Shown piece after piece: positions 33,850 through 45,200 of a stretch of DNA of 64,000 nucleotides. Under the pieces are notes generated by a model. It saw nothing but the letters and a program-made list of their open reading frames with translations. It searched no databases and was not told the DNA's origin. How positions within the stretch are numbered: position 1 is the stretch's first letter; every line of letters starts with the position of its first letter. The translations under genes were made by a program, and so were the position numbers. Origin of the DNA: Oidiodendron maius Zn (taxonomy: Eukaryota; Ascomycota; Leotiomycetes; Myxotrichaceae); the NCBI GenBank assembly GCA_000827325.1, contig KN832893.1, positions 273,576-337,575 of the forward strand, written 5' to 3'.

Positions 33850-34205
33850 TCTTCGCCCTGTACACTGGTCCCTAATATAAAGGGGGAGATTCTTTTCTGT
33901 TGTAATAAGACGCTTTTGTAACTACGGTTATCAATAGAGCAATATTTTAAGTGTTTTAGAGCGAATTTTGTCGTAAAATCGCGAATCATGTAGACTTTGC
34001 CCACAAACTGTTTATTTTGAGCAGGCTCAATTCAAGAGAGGCTGCATAAAGGGTAATATACATTTCAACTAGAGCTAAAAATACAACCCAAAGGCTCCCA
34101 ATATAGAAGTAAACAAAGTCTATGACAACCACCTATCAAACCAGGTCTCAGAAATAGAACCTAGTCAGACACACGTGGGAAAATTTAGAACATGAAAGCG
34201 GACAA

Positions 34206-35924
34206 TCAACTCTCTCGGCGAGTGAACTTATCTGCCAAGGGTTTAATACGCCGTTCAAGGCCAATGACCTTCTGCTTAGTAGCCTTATCTCGCACAAGGT
34301 GGAAGGTTAGTTCTTTCCAGTTATAAGAGTCATACCGATCGATAGTGAATCCCACGTCAGATAGAGGCCGTAGTCGGATTGTATCATATCCCGTTCGGAT
34401 AAGCCCCATATCTCCTGTACGGACGAACTTATTGTCGGTAGTTTGGGCAGTGCCGACTATGTTCACTAAGAGGCTGTCCGGTCTGATAACAATTGAAAGC
34501 TCGGTGACCTCGCTGACATATGTCCCAGCCAATTGAATTGAATCTGCGCCATCCATGTCTTTCTCACCATATTCAGTGGCAAAATCCTTCAAGAGATTCT
34601 GGCCCTGAACTGCAGCACGTGAAGACATTTCCAGAACGTTCACCTTTTTAGAGAAGCCTGCTCTCCAAATTCTTGCTAGGCCCGTCCGAGGACGTTTCAA
34701 ATCGAAAATTTTCTGCAGAAGGAATCGAGAGATGTGATCAGATGCATCATGTAGTCCAGAAGTGTTTGTTAGCGTAATAACGAAAGTCGAATATTGAGGT
34801 ATAAGGTAATAGCATGAGGAATAGCCCTCAATATGGCCTGCTAAATAGTATGTTGGCACCTGACGACCATCTGGTCTCCTTCCCAGTTGATATGTTGAAC
34901 ATATGTCGTCCATTGAGACATGGCGGTTGAGGGAGAGACTACCTATTATTGATGAGTCGAGTGTTGTCAGGAAACCGAAGATGGTGAATCCATCCTCCGT
35001 TGTGTTGTCCAGTGGTGATGGAGTCAAAAGAAACCCGGTGACGGTCGCTTTCTTGAAAACAGATTCCCGGTTGCGGATGCAGTTTAGTAGATCCCGGAAC
35101 ACAATAGCCAAGTCATTACAACAGCTCCAGGCCCCTGCAGCAGCGTTCATAATGTCTCTCACGGGATAAGGCTTTGTCTCAGCTTGTACTCGACGACCAT
35201 CCACTGTCATAGTATAGGGACTCGCAATACCGGTAATTTTAGAGTCAGGAGGACCTAAGAAGGACCGATTCATGCCGAGGAGGTCGAATAAATGTTCTTT
35301 AATAACACATTCCAAAGGTTGCTCGGCAATGGCCTCAATAAACAGCCCAATAAGAACAAAATTTCCGTTGCTATAGATAGTACGGTTCCCCTGTGCATTT
35401 CCATACGCCAACTGGGCTAGGCGCGGAGCTACTTTAAGGAAGCTCTCTTTAGACATAAGAGACGTTCCATCTGGACCTAACAAGACATGTGTCATTGGTG
35501 GAAGTGAGTTGAAGTGGGTGAGGATATGCCAAAGTTTCGGATTGCCTGGAATGTCAGCGATTTCGGTTTTGCTAAACCTATTAAACAATATGGTGAATTC
35601 AACATTCCAAGGATCTGAGAATTCTTCCCCGAGTTTTCTATATCGTTTATGTTTATCCTCTTTCGAGGCGGAGAGTTTATCGATGATGATCATAAGGAGG
35701 AGCGAGATGAGCAACTTGGTGAGTGATCCAATAGCATAGATAGTAGAACCATTGTCGTCCAAATGAATGCCTTGTTCACTTCCTTCCCTATTGTAATATA
35801 TACGATCTTGTACTGTGGTGTTTACTTTCTCAGCATGACAAGAGCTCTGAGAAGTGTCTCCGTCCTGCAAGATTCGGTGAATGTTCCTGGCAGATTTGAA
35901 GAGGAGTCTAGTGGAGAAGGGCAT
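34206..35924 (-). CDS. Class C beta-lactamase-like serine hydrolase, 572 aa
   Basis: Single open exon. The active-site signatures of the penicillin-binding/class C family are present: Ser67-Leu-Thr-Lys70 (SxxK) in IYAIGSLTK, Tyr184-Ser-Asn186 (YxN) in IYSNGN, and a HxG-like LAGHIEG segment about residue 370. Fungal members act as esterases, acyltransferases (for example in polyketide pathways) or peptidases rather than on antibiotics. The SxxK lies unusually close to the N-terminus: homologues normally have about 30-50 further residues (the first beta strands). Other frames upstream and inside the first 40 codons still resemble that part in pieces, so the N-terminus may be frameshifted or in an unseen exon. 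The C-terminal 150 residues form a lipocalin-like extension. Confidence 0.85.
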   Translation of the reverse strand: MPFSTRLLFKSARNIHRILQDGDTSQSSCHAEKVNTTVQDRIYYNREGSEQGIHLDDNGSTIYAIGSLTKLLISLLLMIIIDKLSASKEDKHKRYRKLGEEFSDPWNVEFTILFNRFSKTEIADIPGNPKLWHILTHFNSLPPMTHVLLGPDGTSLMSKESFLKVAPRLAQLAYGNAQGNRTIYSNGNFVLIGLFIEAIAEQPLECVIKEHLFDLLGMNRSFLGPPDSKITGIASPYTMTVDGRRVQAETKPYPVRDIMNAAAGAWSCCNDLAIVFRDLLNCIRNRESVFKKATVTGFLLTPSPLDNTTEDGFTIFGFLTTLDSSIIGSLSLNRHVSMDDICSTYQLGRRPDGRQVPTYYLAGHIEGYSSCYYLIPQYSTFVITLTNTSGLHDASDHISRFLLQKIFDLKRPRTGLARIWRAGFSKKVNVLEMSSRAAVQGQNLLKDFATEYGEKDMDGADSIQLAGTYVSEVTELSIVIRPDSLLVNIVGTAQTTDNKFVRTGDMGLIRTGYDTIRLRPLSDVGFTIDRYDSYNWKELTFHLVRDKATKQKVIGLERRIKPLADKFTRRES

Positions 35925-37633
35925 GACTGCGGGTGTCTTCGAGCTTTTCGGACTGGTATCGATCCTATTTCCGAAGGGTGTTGGAACAGTATTCTGATAA
36001 AGGGAGGCGTAATGCGATATGATCTCAAGCCAGCAAGGTGGATTGGGAAGAAAAGAGTTGCTTGATACTCGTAGCGGCGGGAGGGCCTTTTAGACGCTCA
36101 GCCAGTCGAAAGCCGCTGTGCCGGCACGATCACTTCTTGGCAATTATACACAGGAAGCACTTGAATCGAGTAATACTAGGTCAAACACCTTAAAACAAGG
36201 GGGACAGAAAGTAAAGGAGGACAGGGGGACCGGGGACAGAAGAGGGGTAACCGTGAAGAGATGCCGTTCGTTGGCAAACTAGAGGCCTTGCTATATGGTC
36301 ATAAGGGATAGTATGGCGCGTAGCAAAGGGCCGAGATTCCTTTCCGAACATTCTGAGACGGCCTGCAACTTATCTGACGGGTAGTAACCGAAAGTTCTCC
36401 CGGAAATTCAGAATTCGCTCGTCGACGTTATGATGAATGGCACCTTTGGTGCATAGTCCATCCATAATGGGTCTTAGATATGTCCCAGATTTTGATTAAT
36501 GATTGTTGAATGCTTGTACAGACCAAGAAACCCCCCTCAATTGCCCGTCTGACGGTAACTCCGCTGACGACGTCGACCCCGAGGGCGGGCCCGCTGGTCG
36601 ATGAATCCTGCCAAGCGCCCCCTTTTTTTAGACTAAGGCAAATATAGCAGCAACACTGGCAGGCACAGGCCCTCCAGAACGCACCTGATAATTGGACGAA
36701 CTTAGGGGGGTGTGGACCTGAACGGCTCGGTGAGGAGAACGATCAAGCCGATTAAGAATAACTGGCCCAATGAATTCTCGCACTGTAGTCGCTCAGAGAG
36801 ATGTCAATTGCTATGACAAATTTCATCAAACAGCCACTGCGGCCCTAAGCGCTAATACATAAGGATGGAATTCAGTATGGCCATGGCCTCCGCACTTATT
36901 TTCCGAGACACGCGCATCCAGAGACACCCCCGTGGCTCAAGGCACGGGGACAATGAATCAGAATCGAGCGACAATCTGCAAATATTCCTTTCATAGGAAT
37001 TTAGTTGACCTTGGCTCACAATTTCCGGCATTCTTTGATAAATTACGGGTCATTAAAGAGTTTCGTGGAGGAAAGCCATGTCATTATGACGCGAAAATTT
37101 CGAGGGTAATGTCGCCGCCCACGACGTCCAGATGGAGTTTTTGGGAGCCTCATTAACTACGATGGGATGGGAAGCCCTATCGTCTTCAAATTGCGAACTA
37201 TTCAGACCAATTTGCTCTGTCGACTTCGCAAAATGCTTGAGAAAGCCCAGATGTCGTTTTACTCCGCGGGACGACTCATGCCAGCCACACAACGAAAGAA
37301 GGAAAATGTTATACAGGGTAGCATATCGAGAATCCTGCAAGAACAGCATTTACATTCATGAATCTTGATTTTTTTCACGAATAATCAAGTTGTTGAATAT
37401 CTACACGGCCGACGGGGGGAATCCGCCAGGCAAAAAAACAAGCGCGGACGCGACACTTTGTCGCCATGTTCTCTTTGGAAAATGAGGGAAATGGCAAGTA
37501 CGAGCGTGCGATAGTCGCAGAAGAGTCACTCGATGGCTATCCAGCAGTTTCACTGTATTAACACGAAATATGAGACTCAATTGTTCTCCTGCTCTGGAGA
37601 CATGTCGTCGCATTTGAGGCGGACGAAGCGCGT
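35925..37633. other. No recognisable gene
   Basis: Short overlapping frames only. Possible missing N-terminal coding of the serine hydrolase may lie at its left end (about 35925-36030). Confidence 0.45.
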
Positions 37634-38378
37634 ATGCCGCGTGCCCTGGTCAAGCTGGTAGCGGGGGCTGGAGGGAATCAAACGAATAGAAAACCCAGCT
37701 TCTCGCTCTGCCCTTTTGGGAGGAATGCAGGAAAGTACATCGCATACAGGGGACCTCTTGGTTGCACAGTATTCAACGAGTCGGGCAGCAACACGTCATA
37801 TGGCCAATTCAGCTATAGTTATGTCGAGGGCGCGGTGTCGCCTCCCAGGCTTTCTGAAGCGATTCTTCGACACGGCCTCGCGATTCACCGTGCCAAGGTC
37901 AACAGTCACAGAGCAGCTCTACACGATGTCGGGCTCGGCCACTTTCGGAAAAGGCTCAGATTCATCCTACATAGGTTCTCGGCGGGAGGAGGAACTCGCG
38001 CCAGCATGGGATGATGAAAGTCTGGTCCCTGTCTCGAAGTCCAGCGAATCCGACGAGAATGCGACGCCCTCGGGAGGACAGGCCGGAAAGAAGGAGAAGA
38101 AGGACAAGAAAGGAAAGAAGGACAAGGAAAAGAAGAAAGATAAGGAAAAGGCCAAAAAGGAGAAACAGGTACGCTGCCGATGTCCAGAATATGGGCGTGA
38201 GATCTCGAGACTGACAGACAGCTACAGAAAGCCAAAGGGGGTGGCGGTGGCAGTAGCAGTGGCGCAAAATCTTAGGGCAGGTTTTGCCCATCGCCGACGT
38301 GGAGGCTGTTTGGAATGGGGATACAGCGAAATCGCCCTCCGTACACGAGCTCCAGGCACTCCCTCATTTCACGATTAG
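37634..38378 (+). other. Possible decayed gene with lysine-rich tail
   Basis: A GC-richer patch with two overlapping plus-strand frames. The first (37634) opens MPRALVKLVAGAGG, a start reminiscent of a fungal family of unknown function. The second (37716-38378) carries an acidic Ser-rich segment and then a KKEKKDKKGKKDKEKKK run (about 38085-38165). Neither frame alone makes a sensible protein and no GT-AG intron joins them cleanly. Probably a relic. Confidence 0.28.
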
Positions 38379-39025
38379 GGATGAATGCGCTACCATACTC
38401 GATCTTGGAAATGTGGTTGTGTGAGCTACGCCTGATTCCGACAAGTTGAATCCGGGCAAGGAATAAATGTGAAGGCGTGTGCCGGGAAAGGAAGCGCGTT
38501 GACCAGACTCTCCTTATCAATTATGATGCCCCGGGATTGCGACTTTGTGACGAGGTGTATAGCCTGTGATTATGTATCTGATGTAGCCCCGATTGCTCAT
38601 TTTCGCACGCCAGGATTGTATTGCTTGGCTCCTCTCGAGATGTCTGCTGGGCACAACCGTCGATGCACTACTGCAGTCAGGCGGGCGGGTGCCGACTCGG
38701 AGCCACACCCGTACACATTAGTTCCCGGGCAGTACTCTACTCCACGGTGCTAATTCAGGAGGGTTTGGAGCTAGGCCCTGTCCGCTTCTCTCGCCTCAAC
38801 CTCTAAAGCCCCATCGCAATCCTGCCGGTCCATGATCGCAGGACCGTGATTGCAGAACGGCATTCGAGGGTATCCTTCCATCTGGAAGAGTCCGCGTGGA
38901 CCTTACACGTGTCCTTGATTGAAATCGCGTGACGGATGTTTCTTGGCCCGTGTTATGTATACGTCACCCCAACTAAATCGTCACTCCACCCCACTTTCCA
39001 CCACTTGTTCAACAGCCTCTCTAAC
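38379..39025. other. No recognisable gene
   Basis: No coding signal; adjoins the pogo-type transposase relic. Confidence 0.4.
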
Positions 39026-39397
39026 ATGGACCACAACGCTCGAATAGAGCCATCTCTTGCCGATTTAGATACGCAGGAATAGCATCATTATAGTGCAGCT
39101 GGAAATAAATATGGTGTGCACCAAATACGCAAAACCACCTCGAGGAAGGCTGCCAATTCTGAATACCGCCCGCCACTCACGATTGAGAGAGAAGAGGTTC
39201 CGATCGCCCAAATCAATCTTCTTGCTGATTCGTGCAATACCTCCGACCGGTGCAATCTGCACAGAGCCAATAGTGATGCTCGCGGCTGGAGAGTGGTGAT
39301 GATTAGTATGGTGCTCGCTGCCATGTACGCTAGATCAAAGATGGAGCCTTCATCTACCTATCTGCTCTCGGCCTTGTTTAGTTGTCGCCGAGCCTGA
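39026..39397 (+). mobile_element. Relic of a pogo/Fot1-type transposase (N-terminal part)
   Basis: From the ATG at 39026 one frame of 124 codons reads MDHNARIEPSLADLDTQE, then a TAG at 39080, then YSAAGNKYGVH, SRKAANSEYR and LTIEREEVPIAQINLLAD. This follows the psq-type helix-turn-helix and CENP-B-like start of fungal pogo-superfamily transposases. The expected next motif (IPPTGAI) is present in another frame, showing a frameshift near 39235. The DDE catalytic part is absent and no terminal repeats were found. Confidence 0.7.
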
Positions 39398-39699
39398 TCT
39401 TTCTGGCTGCGAAGGTTACCTTGATCCCAGGCCCAAAGCGCGTTGCTAGCATGATGTCCTCCGCCTCTTCCTCATGAAAATCCCTGGATTGATCCTATTA
39501 CTCTGTGACCCAAGAAGACCGGATTAATTGTGATCTTGATAAGTAGTGTTCTTATACGGTATACCGACAAAAATTTCGAAATATGATGCTCCGGACGTCT
39601 AATTTCACGATAACGCTTCGCTTTAGGAATTCCCTCTAGTTTCCGCCCCCAGACCTGCCCATCCACTGACTTCCTCCAGCCTGGTACAGGGAAGTACTC

Positions 39700-40028
39700 T
39701 GGCTCCCGAACATTTTTCCGGACAGGGCCTGTCGGACCCTTGGCAGCTCACCATTCACAATTCTCAGGACGGTAGGCAACTTGTAACCTAGTAGCTTACT
39801 CCTCAAATCCTTTCTCTACCGATCAATCGTAATGCCATTCTCCCTTCCCCGCCGATCTAATGCCACGACAGCACCGACTCGTTGCCCAAACTCCTCATCT
39901 TCAACACCGACCACCATTGCTTTAGCGATATACAATAATCGTAGGATTTCAAGCTCAATTTCGGGTGTGGAGATCTTGTATCCACCCGATTTGATAATAT
40001 CCACTCTTACACGACCAACTATAACCAC
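39700..40028 (-). pseudogene. C-terminal relic of an acyl-CoA synthetase (ANL superfamily)
   Basis: The minus strand reads GRVRVDIIKSGGYKIST, then EIELEILRLLYIAKAMVVGV, then DEEFGQRVGAVV, the hinge and lid domain of malonyl-CoA-synthetase-like AMP-binding enzymes. It then reads, after an in-frame TAG near 39817, LRSKLLGYKLPTVLRIVNGELP. The final catalytic-lysine motif (usually PKTxTGKV) has decayed to PRVRQALSGK. The large N-terminal AMP-binding domain is not found upstream. Confidence 0.8.
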
Positions 40029-40103
40029 TCGAATTCCTATTCTTCATCCAGCGATCTAGTTCTCCGCAATCTACGCTTTAGTACATCCGTGCCACTGGTG
40101 CCA

Positions 40104-40209
40104 TCCATGGCTCTGGCGCCTCGATCATCCGTGCCAGATTTTGCTCTGGCTCTTGTGCTCTCCATGGCTCTGGTACTTCGATCGTCCGTGCCTGTAGCTC
40201 TGGCTCATC
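40104..40209. repeat. 57-bp tandem duplication
   Basis: TCCATGGCTCTGG, TCGATC and TCCGTGCC recur with a period of 57 bp (copies from 40104 and 40161). Confidence 0.7.
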
Positions 40210-42224
40210 TACCTCTTGTACCGTAATTCCGCTGGCTAATACGATTCTAGATCCGCTTCCATTCCTTTAGATCAGAGGCCTTGATCCAGTTCTCATCCGG
40301 GTTGGCGGAGCTGTTGAAGGAGTTGCTCGTTCCGTGGGTAGTGATATGCCTCGAGGCCGGGACCGTCGAGGAAGAGTAGCTCTGTCGTGACACGTTGGAC
40401 AGGCATAACAAAGTATCAGAGAAGTCTCAGTTGTTTGCAAATCAATATCCAGCGCAGTCCCGGCCAGTCCTCAAGTACTGACTGTGTGAGGCTGTCGAAG
40501 ATCACACCACTAGAGAAGGAGAGCTGAATTACGGTACCGCACGCATACCTTCGTTCTCGTCACCCTACATGGCGCGCAACCCTTTCAAGGCTTCCCGTAA
40601 CTAGTAGACCATTTAATGAGTCAGGTGCGCAACCAGGACGCCTAGTTACGCATTCAGTGGCGTCGAGCTCGAGGAGAGGTTATCATAGTCCGAGTAAGGA
40701 AAAGATATACGTTACTCCATCAGGCATAAATTAATTTACTTTATTTGTTTTCTATTGAATAAAGAATCGCTTGTGCCTGGCTGCGCCATGTGTAGATTAC
40801 GTGTCGCGGGAATGGGCTTCCCGTGATTCGGGGCAGAAACCAGCCACGTCTATCCCTTGCCGTAAATCACCGTCCTGCTTCTCACCAGAGGACTGGAGTC
40901 CAGAGTAGGCAACTCCTTGGGCCGCCATTAAAGTCGGCTACTCAGATCTAGATCATTTGTATTTTCACACCTTTACATCAATTGACATTTTCATACCCCT
41001 GAAATCGCATCAAAACCCATGTCTCGATATGCAACCAATACTCGAACCTCTCTCCAACCACCTTAATCTTCAATCCCTGGAACGCCAAGCTCTCCACCCG
41101 ACAATGACGCGCCCCTAAACCCGCGATTATAGCCACAGCTTTGCTTCCTGCCGTACTGGGCGCGTAACAGCTAGTCGACTACTCGGATTAAAGCATACTA
41201 CGTTGCACTCTAAGACCAATCGACAATTGACAGCCGGGGTTAAAAATCGATCGATTTCGATCTATCAAGACACCTAGTCAAATATTAGAATCAAATCAAT
41301 TCCAAGATCGTGATGCGGCATCTTGTAGTATCTCATCCCTCATCACTATCTCTTCTCAGGTGTCTGGTTGCCTAAGCCAGCTCACAGGTCAAGTTCAAGA
41401 GGTGTGACGGACTCTGTAAGGGTCCCGAAGTACCACCTTTTGAATCTAAGTGAGGACATTTGCATTGTGTCACGACGTTTAGATAGTGATTGAACTTCCA
41501 TTTGAGGACTAATGGCTTTGCTACGATTTAGCTATGGGTTACTTGGAGCAATATCAACAGATTTTAGCTCAAGACCAGTGGGAACACGTTTTCTAGGTGC
41601 TCCAGCTAATTATTCCTGCCAGTCAAGGATCTGCCATCAGTCCCGTCAAATCGGCGGACATGCCCTACAACCGCCACAGTGGGGAACCCGGTATTCTTTA
41701 GAAAACTTGTCGAGGGCAGCGGCCGTGGTGGGCATTGGAAGCCCGATTGGCCGGGTCGTGTGTACAATGTAATGCGTACGCGGTTAAGTAGAGTTTCCTA
41801 GCAAATTAAAAGGAAATATAATGAGGATGACTAGTAAGCAGATCAGATATTGGTCCGTGTGACACCCTTGCTCCGGCAAAAACTCTAGGTGTGGACATCT
41901 TCTGCACAGCCTCAAGCCTTAACTTCGTGATTTCCCAACCAATTTCACATTGACCTTGGCATTGATGTTGCCTTTGTTTCCTAAAACGGTGCGCATAGGC
42001 CGTCATGGTGTTTGTCGACCTGCCGCTTTGTGGTGCAAGTCCACGCAACACCTTTCTTTCTTGACTCCTTCGTCATGATAACAAGTCTCAGTTTAGAGAA
42101 AAGCATTATTTCTCCATGAGAAGCATTGGACCAAAGTTCATTCATATATCATAATCACTTGCATTAACCCTTTACGATCAATTGGTCCATTTTTTCTGCA
42201 ACAAGTACTCTCATTTTCCCAACC
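40210..42224. other. Gene-poor interval before the ABC transporter
   Basis: No supportable gene. An ATG-less minus-strand open stretch at about 40990-41165 (VAIIAGLGARHCRVESLAFQ) may be a relic exon but was not identified. The right end holds the ABC-A gene promoter. Confidence 0.45.
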
Positions 42225-45200
42225 ATGGGTCTCTTTTTTCAGATCTACACGTTCATTAAGAAGAACTTGCTCGTGGAATTTGTTCGCCAGCCACTGCAAT
42301 CTACGTTTCTTTCTCTCGTCTTACCTGTGATTTTCACACTCGGCTTGGCTTATACGCAGAACATATTCGGAAATCCATCTTACTTCGGCATAGGCACTCC
42401 AAACCAAGTCCTATCACTTCAAGATGCCCTCAGTAAAGCTCAAGGTGTCAACACTGTTGCCTTCGTCGACAATGGATTCGGTGGGGGACCTATTTCAGAT
42501 GTGATCAATATCCTGAGCAGTCAAGTCCAAACTGCAGGCAAAAATGTGGTCGTCGTTCACAACTCTGAAAGCCTTGGATCAGTGTGCCCTGTAACGCTGC
42601 GCGAAGTCACCGATTGTTATGGCGCAATTATTTTCAATTCCTCCCCAAGCGAAGGAAGTGGCGGTGACTGGAACTACACCATCGCCCTTTCTCCCGGGCT
42701 GGGATCTAAGACTGATGTGCGCTCAGCAATGAACGATGTACAGGTATACAACATTCCGCTGCAACGAGCAGTAGATGATGCTATCACCCGCCAAACCTCA
42801 TCCGTATCTCAAGACGGCAGACCCATCGAGCAGCTCCTCTATACCAGTCAGACAGAAGACGATGTGTTAAGGAGCAACCGTGCTCATTTTCAAAACACAA
42901 TTCGTTCTGCTTTGGCTCCAGCTTTTTTCGTGGCCCTCCTCGGTATTGGCTATCACCTTACTGGACTTATGACCTTGGAACGAGAGATCGGAATGTCGCA
43001 ACTACTTGAAGCCATGATGCCCAACCGTTTCCGCTGGCAGCCCACCTGCGCTCGTCTGGTCGCCTATCATCTGTCCTTTGATCTGCTCTATGCCCCCAGC
43101 TGGATCATCATGGGAATAGTCATGAAAAGTGTAGTTTTCCCGCATGCCGAATATCAGCATCTGATTGGATTCTATGTGTTGTCTGGTCTTTCGCTAGGTT
43201 CATGGTCCATGTTCGGCGCCTCCCTGTTTCGTCGTCAGCAGATGTCGGCGATATCGGTGACTATTATTTCTCTTATTTTAGCGATCGTGGGCATTGGTGT
43301 CTCATCTGGTTCAACGGAGACGGTTGGAATTATCAGTGTATTCCTACCTCCAGCATGTTTTATCAACTTTATGATTGGCATGACTTATTTTGAAGAGTTT
43401 GGTATCCCCTACAACCTGAATCTCATCCCCCCCGGTCGAGATGCTAGATGGGCTGGAGGGTTTTATTGGTTTTTCTTCATGTTTCAGACTTTTCTCTATG
43501 CTATCCTGGCTGGCTTGAGCGAATCCATTCTGTATGGACGAGCCGCTAAGACCCGCAAGTTCATTACTAGTAAAGAGGAAAGCGAAACACCTGTGAGACT
43601 TAGCGGACTGACGAAAGCATATGGAACCTGGTCGTTGCGCAATCTTCTTGCTATTTTATATGGACAACGGCATAGTAATGCTGTCCTTGCAATAAACAAA
43701 CTCTCAATCACAATGCGTCGTGGCGAAATCACAGTATTGCTGGGTCCGAATGGGAGTGGCAAGAGTACGACCTTAGCCTGCATTGCAGGTTTTATCAAGC
43801 CATCCAGCGGCGCCATTGAGATAGAGAATCATGGGGGTTTGGGAATATGCCCTCAGCAGGTAATCACTTTCCTAGGCATTCGATGGGCACTTACGCAGAA
43901 GATTTGTTGCTGACGCTTCAATGTAGAATATCCTGTGGCATCATCTTACAGTGCGTGAACATGTCTACATCCTTGCAGCAATCAAGTCCAGAGGCTATAA
44001 ATGGTTTCAAGATGGCCTTGACGAACTAATAGATGCATGCGACCTTGGGCATAAACAGCATGTTCAAGCGGCCAAACTGAGTGGCGGACAGAAGCGTAAA
44101 CTTCAGCTTGCTATGATGCTTGCAGCAGGAAGTCGCATATGCTGCATTGATGAAGCTTCAACTGGTTTGGATCCTCTGTCGCGTCGTCACATTTGGGACA
44201 TCCTTCTAGCAGAACGAGGAAAGCGAACGATTATTCTCACAACACACTTTCTGGACGAAGCAGATGCCTTGTCTGATCGGATCCTGATTCTCAATGAAGG
44301 TGTCATACGCGCTGAAGGTTCGGCAACTGAACTTAAAGCCAATTATGGCGGGCTTTATAAGGTTTATGTTCCACAGGCTCGTCTCGCCCAGCTGACGGGT
44401 TTTATGAATACTCCTGTCCCAGCGTCGACCGAAGTTCCCATCTTTGAAGCGAGCCCTGCACAAATAATTTCATTCCTTGATCAGCTGGAGAAACAAGGAA
44501 TTCACGATTTTCGGGTTCAAGGTCCTACTATCGAAGACGTTTTCATGAACGTAGACGGGGGATCGCGCGAGACGTTTGGACCAGGACCGGAGGACCCATC
44601 TGATATCAATAATAGTCTAGTCCTTTTGCCTGGGACCAGAATCAGCGGCCTTCAGTCCGTGCGGTATCTGTGGCTCAAGCGATTTGTTCTGCTTCGCAGG
44701 AATAGTTGGCCGTATATTTTGGCTACTTTAATACCTCTGTTTGTTGCGGCGGTGGCTGGAATAGTGTTTCTACATAAATACGATATATCACATTGCGACG
44801 CTACTCTAGCTCCAGCGGCTCCGTCCCCTTCGTTGCCCCCGGCCACCATATTTTCACACATAAATTTCGTTCTTGGTCCATCGGGGGCAATTACCCCTGA
44901 AATCTCATCATCAGTTAATAACTATCTACGCCAACAGTCAGGCCAGCAAGCCCCTGCAATCAATCTTCAGACAGTGCAGACATTCAGTGATTTTGAGCAA
45001 TATATTCGACAAAATTACTCAACCCTCTCTCCTGGAGGGCTTTATCTAGGAGGAAATGACGCACCCGCAACGTTTGCTTACCAGGCCGAATTATCATTGT
45101 ATTCATCGGTGTTAATGCTGGGTCTGCTCGACTCATTATTGAATAATGTATCCACCACAACTCGACTAGCGATATTTATGTCTCCTCCTACTGTGCGTAG

